The position numbers were made by a program, and so were the translations under genes. The notes beneath the pieces were generated by a model, which was given only the letters and a program-made list of their open reading frames with translations, had not been told where the DNA came from and made no database searches. 64,000 nucleotides of DNA from Carposina sasakii (taxonomy: Eukaryota; Arthropoda; Insecta; Lepidoptera; Carposinidae), in the NCBI GenBank assembly GCA_014607495.2, contig CP053172.1:8818888-8882887 (forward strand). The letters run 5' to 3'. Shown in pieces: positions 52,811-63,933 of the stretch. Within the stretch, counting starts at the first letter, position 1; each line of letters opens with the position of its first letter.

Positions 52811-53522
52811 GTCGGTATGCGGCTTGTCAGGCATCCATGTGGAGGTCCCACACAAAAAAGGGCTGCCGGCACAGTGCCACAATTGTCAGAAGTTCGGCCA
52901 CAGTAGCCGCTTCTGCCACGCCGCGCCGCAATGCGTAGGGTGTGCTGAGGATTCCCACCCCAGCAAGGATTGTCCCCGGGACAAATTAGTTGTCCCTGTA
53001 GGCTGCTGCAATTGCAAGCAGAAGGGCCACCCCGCTAATTACCGCGGGTGCCCAAAGGCCCCTAAGGCCAAAAGGGCAGCGAAGCTCTACAGAGTGCGCT
53101 TCCCTGACACTGTGCCTCACACGGTGTCAAGCGGCTCTCATAAGGCCGCTAACCCCGGTCGAGCTGCGCCGGTCATTTTGGAGACCCCTTCTGCGGTCCC
53201 CAACGCGTAGGCCAAGCCCTTATGCTTCACCCAAAGTCCTCCCGCACCACTCACTCCTTCAAGTCGGCCTTCAGCCGCAACTCCTACGGTCTCCCTCAGA
53301 GACCCGCGGGTGCGTCCCTCAGGCGCTACCCCCCTCCCTCCCTCCGCGCCTAACGCTGAGTCAAACACTTTGTTTGACTCCACCTTTGACAACCTTCCCC
53401 TGCTACTCGAGGTAGCAGAGGCTTTGGAGGCGGCCAGGCATACTGGTCGGGCGTCTGTTTATTTCCAGACGCTTCTAAAGTACAGGGATGTCATCTCCTC
53501 CCTCAAATTGTCCCTTTCCTAA

Positions 53523-53990
53523 AATGGCGGTGTACCAAAGGGATTTCAGCCCAATGGCGTCACCTTCCCCCTTCCGACCCCTACGCGAAAACATTCGCGA
53601 TGGACGAACAAGTCACGTTTGTAAAGTTTGTGCGTGCGAAATTTCCGCACATTACCGAGCTCTATAGAGCCAAGAAGGGTGCCCCTTCAGGGCAACCACC
53701 TGCCTCCCTCGGCCCCTCAGGTTAGTCGGGTGCCCCCTTAGGGAGCCAGAAGGGCGAGGGCTTCTGGCGCAATCTCTGAGTTTGCATTGGAGTCTGCGCT
53801 TCAAGTGCAGAGCGCCCGCGCATTGCGGACGGCGGTGAGCCTATCACCGCCTCTTCCCTGATGCCTTGTTCACAGGCCTCGCCTGCCTCTATGGAGGTAA
53901 GCGAGAGCAGACACGGAAGGTTCATCCGTGACATCTTCCCCATCTCCCAACCGCAACGGTGCGTCATCGCTTCATGTATGGTACGTCTCG
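53523..53990 (+). pseudogene. LINE ORF1 copy 4, N-terminal fragment
   Basis: GGTGTACCAAAGGGATTTCAG then ATG 53555, followed in another frame by MDEQVTFVKFVRAKFPHITE, similar to the start of copy 1. It then matches the Ser/Pro-rich part (CSQASPASMEVSES) and ends near 53985 in GCGTCATCGCTTCATG. It lies in tandem directly behind copy 3. Confidence 0.75.
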
Positions 53991-55009
53991 CTCGGTGGAT
54001 AGTAGGTATATTAAATTGTAATGTTAGATGCAGGATAAGTAGGTGTGTTGTAGCTTTTTATTTATAGTTTTGGGTTTATTTGTGCTTGAAGAGGGATGAC
54101 GGCAGTGTTCAGAAAAACCAGTAATGGTTTATGTAAACACTGTTGGCACGAACTATTGTGAGTTATGTAGAAATAAATAAATAATAAAATAAACGCAGTT
54201 ATTTATGAAATGGAAAAGCATGGGCTACCATCTTTGGTCATTCAAAAAAGAAAAAACTGCCCATCCAGTGTAAAATAAGTAAATATGCTTAGACGTCACT
54301 GTAAATATGAATGCATTAGTAAACTTTACCTACTTGTTTAGCATATACTTTTAAAAACGGTTAAATGTAAATAAATTGTTAATGCATGTTTTTGTTTTTA
54401 TTTTATTACTTGACCAAGTGTACCTAACAACCACAACGCAGGCTTATACAGGTGTAACATAACATAAGTAATGTCAAGCGAAACTCTATGCTATCAAAAT
54501 GGTCCAAAAGTGTGCCCGACGCAATAATGGGTGCCATTAATAAAAAATGAATTGAATCTCGAAATCAAAATGTCAATTCATATATTTATTAAAATATTTA
54601 CAAGGTTAAATCATACAATTTTTCGATTCTGAGTAGTATCCTATAGCATCTTTGACGAGAAGGAAGAAAGGCAGACTCTATACTATACTCTTTCTACGTA
54701 TAGCATAGTATGTCATTTTTTTATTATCAGTAGGTACATGTACAGATTCTGGGGAAATCATATGAAAATAGCCCACTACAAAGAGCTTATACCTACAAAT
54801 ATACAAGATTTGCTTTTCGAGATAGTCCACATATCTATATGGGGAATACCTAATAAACTCAAAAATTTTCATACGTTCTTCAAAATTAATCATTTGGTTC
54901 CGAATCTTATAATTTCTTAATAGTGGGTGATTATCATAGCATTTCGCTCAAAGAATATACCTAGTCTCTAACGAGATTTCGTTTAACATACCTCCCCTTT
55001 TGGTCACAC
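53991..55009. other. No gene recognised
   Basis: AT-rich sequence without supported ORFs, splice sites or repeats shared with the window. Confidence 0.4.
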
Positions 55010-55011
55010 TA

Positions 55012-55399
55012 TACAGGTTGATTTTTGGTCGTCAACGTTTCCGAAAACTACGGAATCTCCTCATCATCACGATCATTTTTCTCCATGGAAGCATACCTGG
55101 GAAGTGTCTGGTTTCCAAAATATTAGGGTCCAAAGTTGAGTAAATAGACTGCGTTTTTCTGCATAAATGCACATAGACACGCGTAGCTGGATTTTTTCAC
55201 GAAAAATAATTAATATCTGTCTATAAAAAAACTAACATAAACACTAGACACTATAAATTTCGTACGATCAAGGAATTAAAAAAAAAATTACAAAAAAAAA
55301 ATTTTTTTTTCCCAGCATTTTTTTTGGCATAAACTTACTTTATTTCATGTATAGAATACGTACCCTTCGTTAAAGGTGGCCACAAAAAAACATCCTGTA
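55012..55399. mobile_element. TA-target MITE (388 bp), single copy
   Basis: TACAGGTTGATTTTTGGTCG to AAACATCCTGTA; TA precedes it. Nearly the same as 26109-26488 and the arms of 4138-4923. Confidence 0.85.
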
Positions 55400-55975
55400 T
55401 GTATAGTGGCGCAGATTATCGGCCAATTTCAATACCATAATGAATCTCGATTTTTTAAATTCCAAATTTGAAATTTTGTATGAAAACAATGGAATATTCA
55501 ACTGCAATACTTGTGTGCGTTCGCGCAGCAGAAACCATCGCCTTTTCAAGAATTCAATGATACAGATAATTAGTGCCTTATGTCGTGTAAATGTGCCCGA
55601 AATTTCAAATTTGCATCCAACGGCTTCAGAGTTATTTAAGAAAAACTGGTTCTGTTGCACGAACGTTCGCCCAGCAATTTTTTTTTTTTAGTTGATGGGT
55701 CTAGCTGTATATTAAATATGCAAAAAGATAGCCGCATTCCCTGCCGGCCAGTACCTATGTGCGTTTTCTTGGCTTTCTAGAGGTGCCAGTGACGCGTATT
55801 GGCGTCCATACAAATTTGACTTCGCTTTTAAAGGTGCCGCTCACAGAGATCTATAGAGTGGCCGTGGGGGCGTGGGCGGTGTAATTGAACTATGAACAAA
55901 ATAGGCAAACATCGCGAAAACGCAATCAGTCGGGACTTGATTGCCTAACGCGTCACACGGGAGTGTTTTTTTATA
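55400..55975. promoter_or_regulatory. Upstream region of the THAP exon
   Basis: The last ~180 bases before the ATG at 55976 are GC-richer than the surroundings (GTGGCCGTGGGGGCGTGGGCGG) and may include promoter and 5' UTR. 55400-55700 is AT-rich and unassigned. Confidence 0.3.
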
Positions 55976-56045
55976 ATGCCTGCTTGTTCAGTGGTTGTGT
56001 GCAAGAATCGAAGTGACCATAAACTTGAAGGGGTCACTTTTCATA
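55976..56045 (+). CDS. First exon of a THAP zinc-finger protein (partial)
   Basis: ATG 55976 encodes MPACSVVVCKNRSDHKLEGV followed by TFHR. This is the N-terminus of a THAP domain: Met-Pro-x-Cys, the second Cys five residues on, then Lys-Asn-Arg and a Phe-His-Arg stretch, normally followed by FP. The exon ends in a strong donor, CATAG/GTAAGT, after the second base of a codon. THAP domains bind DNA in host regulators and in P-element transposases. Later exons, with the remaining Cys/His ligands, were not found on the plus strand up to 58 kb. They may lie beyond a long intron, or the gene may be broken. Confidence 0.75.
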
Positions 56046-57719
56046 GGTAAGTACAATAACAATTTTGTTTTCTAGCATTTATACCCAAATTTCATTTTAT
56101 TTCGTTAAAATAATTTTCACTGAGTGACATATGTAACCTAACGATTGAACCTAATACATTGCTCGCTAAGTGTAGCGTGCCTGGTGTTGAAATCAGTTTG
56201 ACCGAGTGATGATAATTGCGCATATTGAATCGGCCGCTCCCGCGCACGGCCGCTGCTAAGCGCTTTGACATAGAGTTGTACCTGTCATTTCTTGTTGTCG
56301 ATACGTCACGTTGCCGCGAATAGTACCTACGAGTAATAACTAATGTTAAGTAGATAATTTTGAGAGTTTAAAAAATATTATGTTTATGTAAAACAATGGT
56401 GAATTACTTATTATTATTAGTGTAACAAAGTACCTAAATTAATGTAGATGTGTGCAAAGTCAACTTTCTTTATTTTTGTGTTACTTATTAATAAATATTT
56501 TTTAAATTATAATATAAAAAAATATTATTTAACTGTAAAATAGTTACTATAAAGTAGTTACTTACCTACTTTGTGTTATCGAGTCTTAAATATTTCAGAA
56601 TATTTTGTTAAATGTAGATAATAAATGACTACCAATAAGCATATTATTATAGTTTTTTATTTCCATCGAACATTTACATACCGTACTAATTTATTAAAGA
56701 CTCCGCTACGAATTTACTTTATTCTTTATCCCTTCAAGAAAAATAACCTTTTATTTGTGACCTCATACTTTTGTGACTGTGATGCAACTCAAAATCTAAG
56801 CTCAATCGGACAAAGAGAAGTAGAAAAAGTAGGTTGAATTTTAAGATGAAGCTAAGTAAAAACATGTTTAAAATTGTATTGTGACCAGCTACTAAAGCCT
56901 AAATTGTTCGCGATGTGCAACAACGCAAGTGCTCGATAACAAATTTATCGACAGTCAATCACTAGCGTACGTGTGAAATTTGTTGAATGTATTTGCTGTA
57001 CTGAGGCGCGTACTTACACAGTAGATAGCAATGTGTGCGCGCCAATGAGAGTACCGCCTTAAATGTGTGAGTGTCAGAGATTTATCAATGTGGGTGTAAT
57101 TTGTGTTATTATTTAGATGTCAATGTAAGTGTGGCTTATAGCCGCTTACATCAGAACTCAAACTAAGTGCGCTTAGCGGCCCATCTCCTGTGTTTCTGTT
57201 ATCTATGGTGCCGCTACATACGTATTTGCGTCTTTTGTTAACTCTCCTATTTGTATTTTAGGGTCAGTCCCAAATTGCCTGTTTTCAATTTCTACATCTT
57301 CATACAAATATAAACAAAAGATTTACATACCTACATAGATATTATTATTAGAAGTAGTACATACATATTTGTATTGTACGTGATGCATTTCCAAATTAAG
57401 TGGTAGGTATTTAGGCTGCATCAATGGGAACAAAGAAACGTAGACATAAAACATACCTACCGGTAAATATTAAGGTTTTAGAAGGTACCTACCTATAAAT
57501 TCTTGTTTGCTATGTTTGCTCATACTACATACCATGTTCTATGGCTAGTAAGTGAATATGAAGTTTAATAAGTACTTACACTCGTAACGATGACAAGATG
57601 ATCAAGTACCTACCTATATACCTACTATATATGTAGTGGTAGTTCAGAGATCAAAGAAAATATATTTATTTTATAATTATTTATTTATAAAATTTCATTA
57701 ATAATCAATTTTTTGAGGA
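56046..57719. other. No gene recognised; perhaps THAP gene intron
   Basis: AT-rich. I searched for an acceptor followed by a THAP continuation (FP then a Trp and a His-Cys pair) and found none. Confidence 0.4.
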
Positions 57720-57765
57720 GCTCTGTCCATTATTAAATATAATTATCTTTAATAATGGACAGAGC
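57720..57765. repeat. Perfect 18-bp inverted repeat (hairpin)
   Basis: GCTCTGTCCATTATTAAA at 57720-57737 and its exact complement at 57748-57765, separated by 10 bases. It borders the GC-rich block at 57766-58110. Confidence 0.85.
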
Positions 57766-58110
57766 CCCTCGGTGGGCACGCCCGCGGCGCGGTGATTGTC
57801 TTGGCCCGCGCGACCGCCTCGCGCCACCTCTGAGTGGTGGCGGCCACTTCTTCCGCCGTCCTCTGCGGCGACGGCGGCTCCTCCGCCTCCGGCAGGCGCA
57901 GGCGCCGGTACAGGCGGCGCCGGTGCGCCATGGCGGCGGCGGCGGCGGGGCCGCCCTCCGCAGCGGCGGGGCCGCCCTCCGCAGCGGCGGGGCCGCCCTC
58001 CGCAGCGGCGGGCGGCTTCGGCGCCGTTGGCGCCGTCTCCTCCACCTCTCCGGCACCAGGCCAGCAAGCACCACCACCACGGCGCTGGGCCCTCACTTAT
58101 CAATGGTGTG
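57766..58110 (-). CDS. Possible GC-rich exon, Ala/Pro- or Arg-rich (uncertain)
   Basis: On the minus strand a pyrimidine tract and TTTTATTTTAG (about 58112) precede a sharply bounded GC-rich block. Three 21-bp tandem copies (GCGGAGGGCGGCCCCGCCGCT) keep all frames open, so the coding frame cannot be told by openness. The frame reading AEEVAATTQRWREAVARA looks the most protein-like. The block stands out strongly from AT-rich surroundings. No domain is recognised. Confidence 0.3.
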
Positions 58111-58905
58111 CTAAAATAAAAAAAACCAACTAAAGCTGAAGCTAAAATAAAAAGGAGTTGCAAAATCCTGTCCTCCCAACGGTGCATAAGACTTTCACAT
58201 GATACATATATGAACAAATAATGCAGACCCAGAGCAAAGAAAATATATTTAGCAAATTCATGTCAGATGTGAAAATGTTGTTAGGATTGTTAGGTAGGTA
58301 TATATATATATATATATATTATTATTAGGTGTTAAAACGGAGACGTTCGTGCGTGGTAAGGTAAACCTAGGTATACATAGTACATGCACGATCGATAAAG
58401 CATACCACATTTATGAAGTATAATCCACAAACCATTTACAATAAGCAAAAACAGAAAATTAGTAAGTACATAATTTTGTAATACCTAAATGAATTCACAA
58501 ACCAAACGTACAAAGCATGTGCTGACAAAACAGTTGTACATATCACATACCATTAAATCCTTACTTTTCCTGTCTGGATACAAGCTAGAAGTATCCATTG
58601 AACTGCACATAAAAATTGAACTAAGTATTAGGGACTATGTTTAGGTAGACCGAGTAATCCAACTGAAAACTGTTTCGTAAAACAAAGTAAGAAAGTAAAA
58701 TAACAATTCGGTTAGGTACTTACGATTCCTCCATTTTTCTATTTCTGTAACAAAAAAAATATCAAATATGTACTAATTTGGATAAAACACAAAGAAACTA
58801 ATAAGTAAATTGATTTCGATTAAATTAATTCTACTTCAGAAATAAATAAATTATTACTTACAGAAATAAAATTGAGCGCGGTGTGGCGGTGTGCTTTTGT
58901 GCTTT
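58111..58905. other. No gene recognised; TA microsatellite
   Basis: A short TA repeat lies near 58296-58320. The rest is AT-rich and unassigned. Confidence 0.4.
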
Positions 58906-58908
58906 TTT

Positions 58909-59392
58909 TTTAAGTTTATCCCGAAGGAAAGGCAAGGGGAACTAAGCCCATAGAGCCATTGTCAAGAACATGTGCAAGCATATGATTTTTTATTTTTTAT
59001 TAGTTTATCCCGAAGGAAAGGCAAGGGGAACTAAGCCCATACAGCCATTGTCTTTAGTAAATGATTTCTGAATTTATGATGGATAATAATGAATGGAAAC
59101 GTCGGGTAAATCTTCAAGAATGGGTGTAAAATTAGTAAAACCCAAAAATAATTGCAGAAACAACTTACATGAGCCCATGAAGACATCGTATTCCGACTAA
59201 AGTTTTACTCAGCTTACCTGCATATAAAACTATGCACACGTACTAGATTCACATAACAAGTAAACAAAATATAACTTATCTACCAGAAAACATCACTTTA
59301 CGGACACATGAAAGCTATTTACAAATAAATTTTGATTTACACAAGAAAATTACACCCGCTCCCTTCCAGCTTTTCCCGCCGAATCTCTGAAA
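58909..59392 (-). mobile_element. ~405-bp polyA-tailed retroposon, one full and one short copy
   Basis: 58986-59392 is a complete minus-strand copy: A-rich tail at the left, TTATCCCGAAGGAAAGGCAA, then the complement of the head (CCAGCTTTTCCCGCCGAATC) at the right. In front of its tail, 58909-58966 repeats only the tail-side 58 bp, a severely truncated second copy. Target duplications are unclear. Confidence 0.8.
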
Positions 59393-59399
59393 TGAATGA

Positions 59400-60299
59400 A
59401 CTAATTCAAATTTAGTGTTGCAAGTTTAACTTTGCGCAATTTCCCCAAAATCGATATCAATGTCGTACTAAAATCTGTTCTCAAAAATTGAACTATACAT
59501 ATAAAAACGTGTCATTCATTAGTTACGCCAAATCATAATACCTATAAATATTTACCACATGCGAAAGTATTCGGTTTGTCAGTAAATATAAGGAAACACA
59601 TACTATTCTATTTTTATTTATGGTTTCTATTGTGATAATAATTCTACTCATGTCATCGAGAGTATTCAAAGCCTTTCACTCAAACAATTGAATATCCAAT
59701 ATATTTTACTTATTCTGACTATTGAAGAAATATTATTACAGCGGCTTATCGTTAGAGAAGATGCCGTCATTGTCTTCTTTTTTTTCGAGTTATGTATTCA
59801 ATATACTTAGCGGTCATTAATGAATCTTTAGTATTCTTAGCATTATGGAAATATTTCAAATAACCCTATGACATTTTTATTTATGACCTCTAATGTATAT
59901 GGCACGATAATTCTGTCAAAGTTACATAGATAAGAATAAGACAAAAAGAAAATCTTTGTCTTTTGTCAGATTTACGCTATTGAATTCTTATTATTAAACA
60001 AAAGAGTGTAACAATACAATGACTTATCCTTAAAGAAGATGCCGCTATTGTCTTATTTTAGAAGACAAAAAAATCCTTGTTGCCTTTTCTTAGATTTAAG
60101 CTATTGAATTCTTATTATTGAACAATAGAGTAACACAGTACAACGGCTTATCATTAAAGGAGATGCCGCTATTGTGTTCTTTCAAGAGTTCATAGATGGA
60201 AAGAGAGAGAGAGAGAAATATAGAGAAAGAGATATGATAAGCTTTAACATTATTGATCTATCTATTGAATCATCGTTAACGTTCGTACCACAATGTAGC
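59400..60299. repeat. AT-rich region with diverged ~120-bp repeats
   Basis: GGCTTATCGTTAGAGAAGATGCC (59742-59765) recurs as GACTTATCCTTAAAGAAGATGCC (about 60020) and GGCTTATCATTAAAGGAGATGCC (about 60142). Each is preceded by related TATTGAATTCTTATTATT-type sequence in the last two units. A GA-rich run follows near 60198-60230. Confidence 0.65.
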
Positions 60300-60558
60300 T
60301 AGTATACTACAAGTCCTTGTGGTATACGCTCCTCCGTGCTCCTGTGCTCTTTGTGCTCTCCCGTGTTTTCTGTTTCTCTCATATTTTGACCCGGCTGTGC
60401 TCTTGGATTCCGATTCTGCTTCCCTTGACTCGACTTTGGCTTGTTTTTACGGACTCTTGAGTTTGCCTGTCGATTACTTTGGCGTTGTTTTGCGGACTTC
60501 GAGTTAGCTTCCGACTGGATTTTGGTGAATAGTGGTGTGTGTTGCTGTATTGTGAGCC
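60300..60558 (+). other. Putative 5' UTR exon of the piggyBac gene
   Basis: The segment ends at TGTGAGCC/GTAAGT (intron from 60559), and the next acceptor, ATTGTCCTAG, abuts the ATG at 60802. The exon start is not defined. Its lack of a long ORF fits a leader. Confidence 0.45.
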
Positions 60559-60801
60559 GTAAGTACTTCTTTTCCAAAATATCGCTTGACAATTATTTCA
60601 ATTCAATAAAGACCATAATTATATTGTCATCTGGACGTGAATACAATATCAATTATTTAACTTGAATAATCTTGGTAATTTAGACCTTTTTATCATATCT
60701 ATTTGATGTTCTGTGGCATAAAACAGGCGTTTTAACTTTTAACAACCCTTTTAACTTTTATTTGTTTCCATGCTTCTAAACTGTTATTACTATTGTCCTA
60801 G

Positions 60802-62632
60802 ATGGATGTGGATCATGATACTGTAGAGAGGAATCTCTTGGAGATTTTTGGCGAGTGCGATGCACTCGAATACCGTGAAACGGTGCGTCAGGGAGCCGAA
60901 ACGGTGCATCCGGGAACCGAAACGGTGCGTCCGGGAACCGAAACGGTGCGTCCGGGAACCGAAACGGTGGCATCGGTCTTTGAAAATTCTGATTTTTCCG
61001 ACTCGGAATTAAGTAGGAGGTGAGTTATATTTTTAATAATTGCATTTCTTCGTTCAATAAATCGAAAAAACTTGTCTTATGACTTTGTTGTCTACAGTAT
61101 ACATGCATGACGGTAATCCTTATTCACAGTTCGAGTGACTCGTCCATCGTCACAAGTGACGAAGACGAGGTAGTGGCCGAATCTGGGGATGAGTGGGTCT
61201 TTGCCTTCTGCAACGCGAGTTCCAATGACCGGTCAACCCGGTATTTTGCTGTCCAATGCGGCAACTATGGGGCCCTTCGAATATTTTAAAGTATTTTTTG
61301 GTACGAACTTTATTAATTCAATAGTACGGGCTACTAATAAACACGCTGCCGAACTTTTGAGTAAACCAGGGCTCAGGGCTCAAAGCCGTATCAAATATTG
61401 GAAAGATACTTGTGAAGCCGAAATATATAAATTTTTGGGAATTTTATTTTTTATGGGGACTATAAAAATTAATACAATTAATAAATATTGGGCAAAATCC
61501 CATTTATACAAATGTAACTTGGGTCGATACATGAGTAGAAATAGATTTTTGTTGATTTTGAGATGTCTATATTTTGATGTTAGTGACGGAAATGTCGGGG
61601 TATCCTTATACTCTAAAATAGAGAGCTTAATCTTTTATTTTAATAATGTGATGAAAAATACCATATACCCCGACAAAGAATTGACTATCGATGAATCAAT
61701 GGTACAATTTAGAGGACGACTTTTGATACGCCAGTACATAAAAAATAAACGCCACAAGTTTGGAGTAAAATTATACATATTGGCTGACCCTAATGGGTTG
61801 GTTCATAGGATCCACATGTATAAAGGGTCAGCCGATCCTGATGTTAGTGGTACTGGCCATGTTAATAAAGTCGTCCTCAAACTAATGGACGATTATTTGA
61901 ACGCTGGTCACTCCGTGTACATGGATAATTTTTATAACAGTGTAGATTTAGCAAACTTGTTGCTTGAAAAAAGAACCTACTGCACAGGTACACTTTTAAG
62001 TAATAGGAAGAAAAATCCTGTCACAGTGACCAGCAAAAAACTTAAAAAAGGTGAAACTATTTATAGGTGCAACAGGAAGGGTGTATGCGTCATGAAGTGG
62101 AAAGACAAGCGAGATGTGCTGGCTATTTCCACTGAGCATACACCCCGCATGGTTGATGTAATAAATAGGCGTGGTTGTGTCCAAACAAAACCAGATATAA
62201 TTGTGAAATATAATAAATACATGAAAGGAGTAGATCGGCACGACCAAATGCTTAGTTATTACATCAACCAGCACAAGTCTGTCCGGTGGTACAAAAAAAT
62301 TGGCATTCACTTTTTTGAAATCATGTTGCTAAATGCTTTTTTCCTTTACGTAAAAGGTACTGGCAACAAAATAACTTTAGAAAATTTTAGAGATAATGTG
62401 TTGCTATGCCTTTTACCTCCTCCATCGGTGACACTTCAGCCACAATTTCCAACTCACATGCCTATCCAATTAGAAAGGAATGAAAAAGGGTTGATAAAAC
62501 GGCGGAAGTGTCAGCGATGTTGGGCTCAAAAAAAAAAGGAAGGATAGCAACATGATATGTGCGGACTGTAACATAGGATTATGTATTCCATGTTACGGTC
62601 CGTACCATGTAGAAAACATGTTACTACAATAA
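60802..62632 (+). pseudogene. piggyBac transposase gene, two coding exons, two frame breaks
   Basis: Exon 60802-61019 encodes an acidic N-terminus with four RPGTETV-type repeats from a 24-bp DNA repeat. Donor GTGAGT and acceptor TTCACAG join it in frame to 61130. After SGDEWVFA the frame is lost at a G-run (61194-61196) and resumes as TRVPMTGQPGILLSN, FEYFKVFFGTNFINSIV. The three catalytic Asp lie in ELTIDESMVQFRG, SVYMDNFYNS and MKGVDRHDQMLSYY. A 10-A run at 62528-62537 shifts the frame before the Cys-rich C-terminal domain (ICADCNIGLCIPCYGPYH), giving an early stop at 62547. With both breaks the copy is inactive. No TTAA-flanked ends were found. Confidence 0.88.
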
Positions 62633-62639
62633 AAGCACG

Positions 62640-63260
62640 CAGAATGCATGTGTAGTAGTTGTGAAAGAAATGTGGTGTAAATGGGGACGTTGCGACAAAG
62701 ATTGAGAATGATTGAGAAAGATTTGGGCATGTGGACGGGATGAATGAAAGTAGACTGACAGAGAAAGTGTACGAAGGAAGAGTGGATGGAAATGTTGAAA
62801 TAGTGAAGGGTATGTTGAGGTGGTTTGGACATGTGAATAGGATGAATGAAAGCAGACTGACAAAGAAAGAGGATGGAAATGATGAAATTGTGAAGATTGT
62901 AAGGGGTATGTTGAGGTGGTTTGGACATGTGGATAGGATTAATGAAAGCAGACTGACAAAGAAAGTGTATAACAGAAAAGTGCATGGAAATTATGAAATA
63001 GTGAAGGGTATGTTGAGGTGGTTTGGACATGTGAATAGGATGAATGAAAGCTGAGAAAGAAAGTGGATGGAAATGATGAAATTGTGAAGATTGTAAAGGG
63101 TATGTTGAGGTGGGTTGGACATATGGATAGCATGAATGAAAGTAGACTGACTAGAGAAAAGTAATGTGTGAAAGAGTAAGTACCCTAAATCGACTGAAAT
63201 AAGTGTGTCAGGACCATTGCAAATAGAGATCCTGCCCACCCCCCCAGAAAAGAGGCGTGT
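62640..63260 (+). pseudogene. LINE C-terminal remnant with ~96-bp internal tandem duplications
   Basis: KGMLRWFGHVNRMNESRLTK recurs: the DNA word TATGTTGAGGTGG lies near 62811, 62907, 63009 and 63101 (spacing 92-102 bp). This motif occurs once near the end of the LINE ORF2 family at 5050-5760. The remnant ends with GAAAAGAGGCGTGTTTTAATGTATGTAT, the family's 3' end. It starts directly after the piggyBac stop and may have replaced that element's 3' end. Confidence 0.82.
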
Positions 63261-63515
63261 TTTAATGTATGTATCTTCTATCTTGCCAATAGAAATGTGA
63301 CCGCCAGTATTTTTAATTGAATTTGAAACAATATGTTTCGCCTTAAATTTAATATTAATATTCGTCCTTTAATTTATGTAAAACAATTGTTATGTAAAAT
63401 TTTGTGTTTTTATTATTTTAATAAAGTAAATTTCTACTATAAATTACTTTTATTCTCGAATCTCAATTTACCCCTATTTGGGCTGTCCATCCTATTATGG
63501 CAACCCAGCTTCTGG
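63261..63515. other. No gene recognised
   Basis: AT-rich spacer between the LINE remnant and the next retroposon. A 76-codon ORF crosses it into the retroposon and has no support. Confidence 0.4.
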
Positions 63516-63526
63516 CGCTGTCATGT

Positions 63527-63933
63527 GGATTCGGCGGGAAAAGCTGAAAAGGTGCAGGTGTAATTTTCTTGTGAAAATAAAAAAAATATTTGTAAATGGT
63601 TTACATGTGTCCGTAAAGTGATGTTTTCTGGTAGATAAGTTATATTTTGATTACTTGTGATGTGAATCTACTGCGTGTGCATGGTTTTATACGCAGGTAA
63701 GCTGAGTAAAACTTTAGCCGGAATACGATCTCTTCATGGGCCCATGTAAGTTGTTTCTGCAATTATTTTTCATTTTGACTGACTTTACACTTGTTCTTGA
63801 GGATTTTCCCGACGTTTCCATTCATAATCATCATTATCATCCATCATAAATTCAGAATTCATTTTTCTAGACAATGATTAGGCTGTATGGGCTTAGTTCC
63901 CCTTGCCTTTCCTTCGGGATAAACTAAACAAAA
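63527..63933 (+). mobile_element. ~405-bp polyA-tailed retroposon, full copy
   Basis: Starts GGATTCGGCGGGAAAAGCTG, ends GGGATAAACTAAACAAAA. 11-bp duplication CGCTGTCATGT at 63516-63526 and 63934-63944. Confidence 0.88.

Larger units (their letters stand above)
51403..53522 (+). pseudogene. LINE ORF1 copy 3, split by a solo LTR
   Basis: ATG 51403 opens the conserved N-terminus (MASPCPPSASS). Segments 51498-51959 and 51928-52375 lie in different frames, with the shift at a C-run near 51943-51954. The PRE_C2HC-type domain ends at GKRIFDISSV, where a solo LTR (52376-52810) interrupts. It resumes with HVEVPHKKGLPAQCHNCQKF and knuckles CNCKQKGHPANYRGC, has a further stop near 53210, and ends KYRDVISSLKLSLS at 53522. 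Another ORF1 start follows within 35 bases. Confidence 0.87.

Noticed and set aside
57733..58133. Several long ORFs on both strands in the GC-rich block
   Set aside because: 21-bp repeats and high GC keep most frames open. At most one minus-strand frame was kept, at low confidence.
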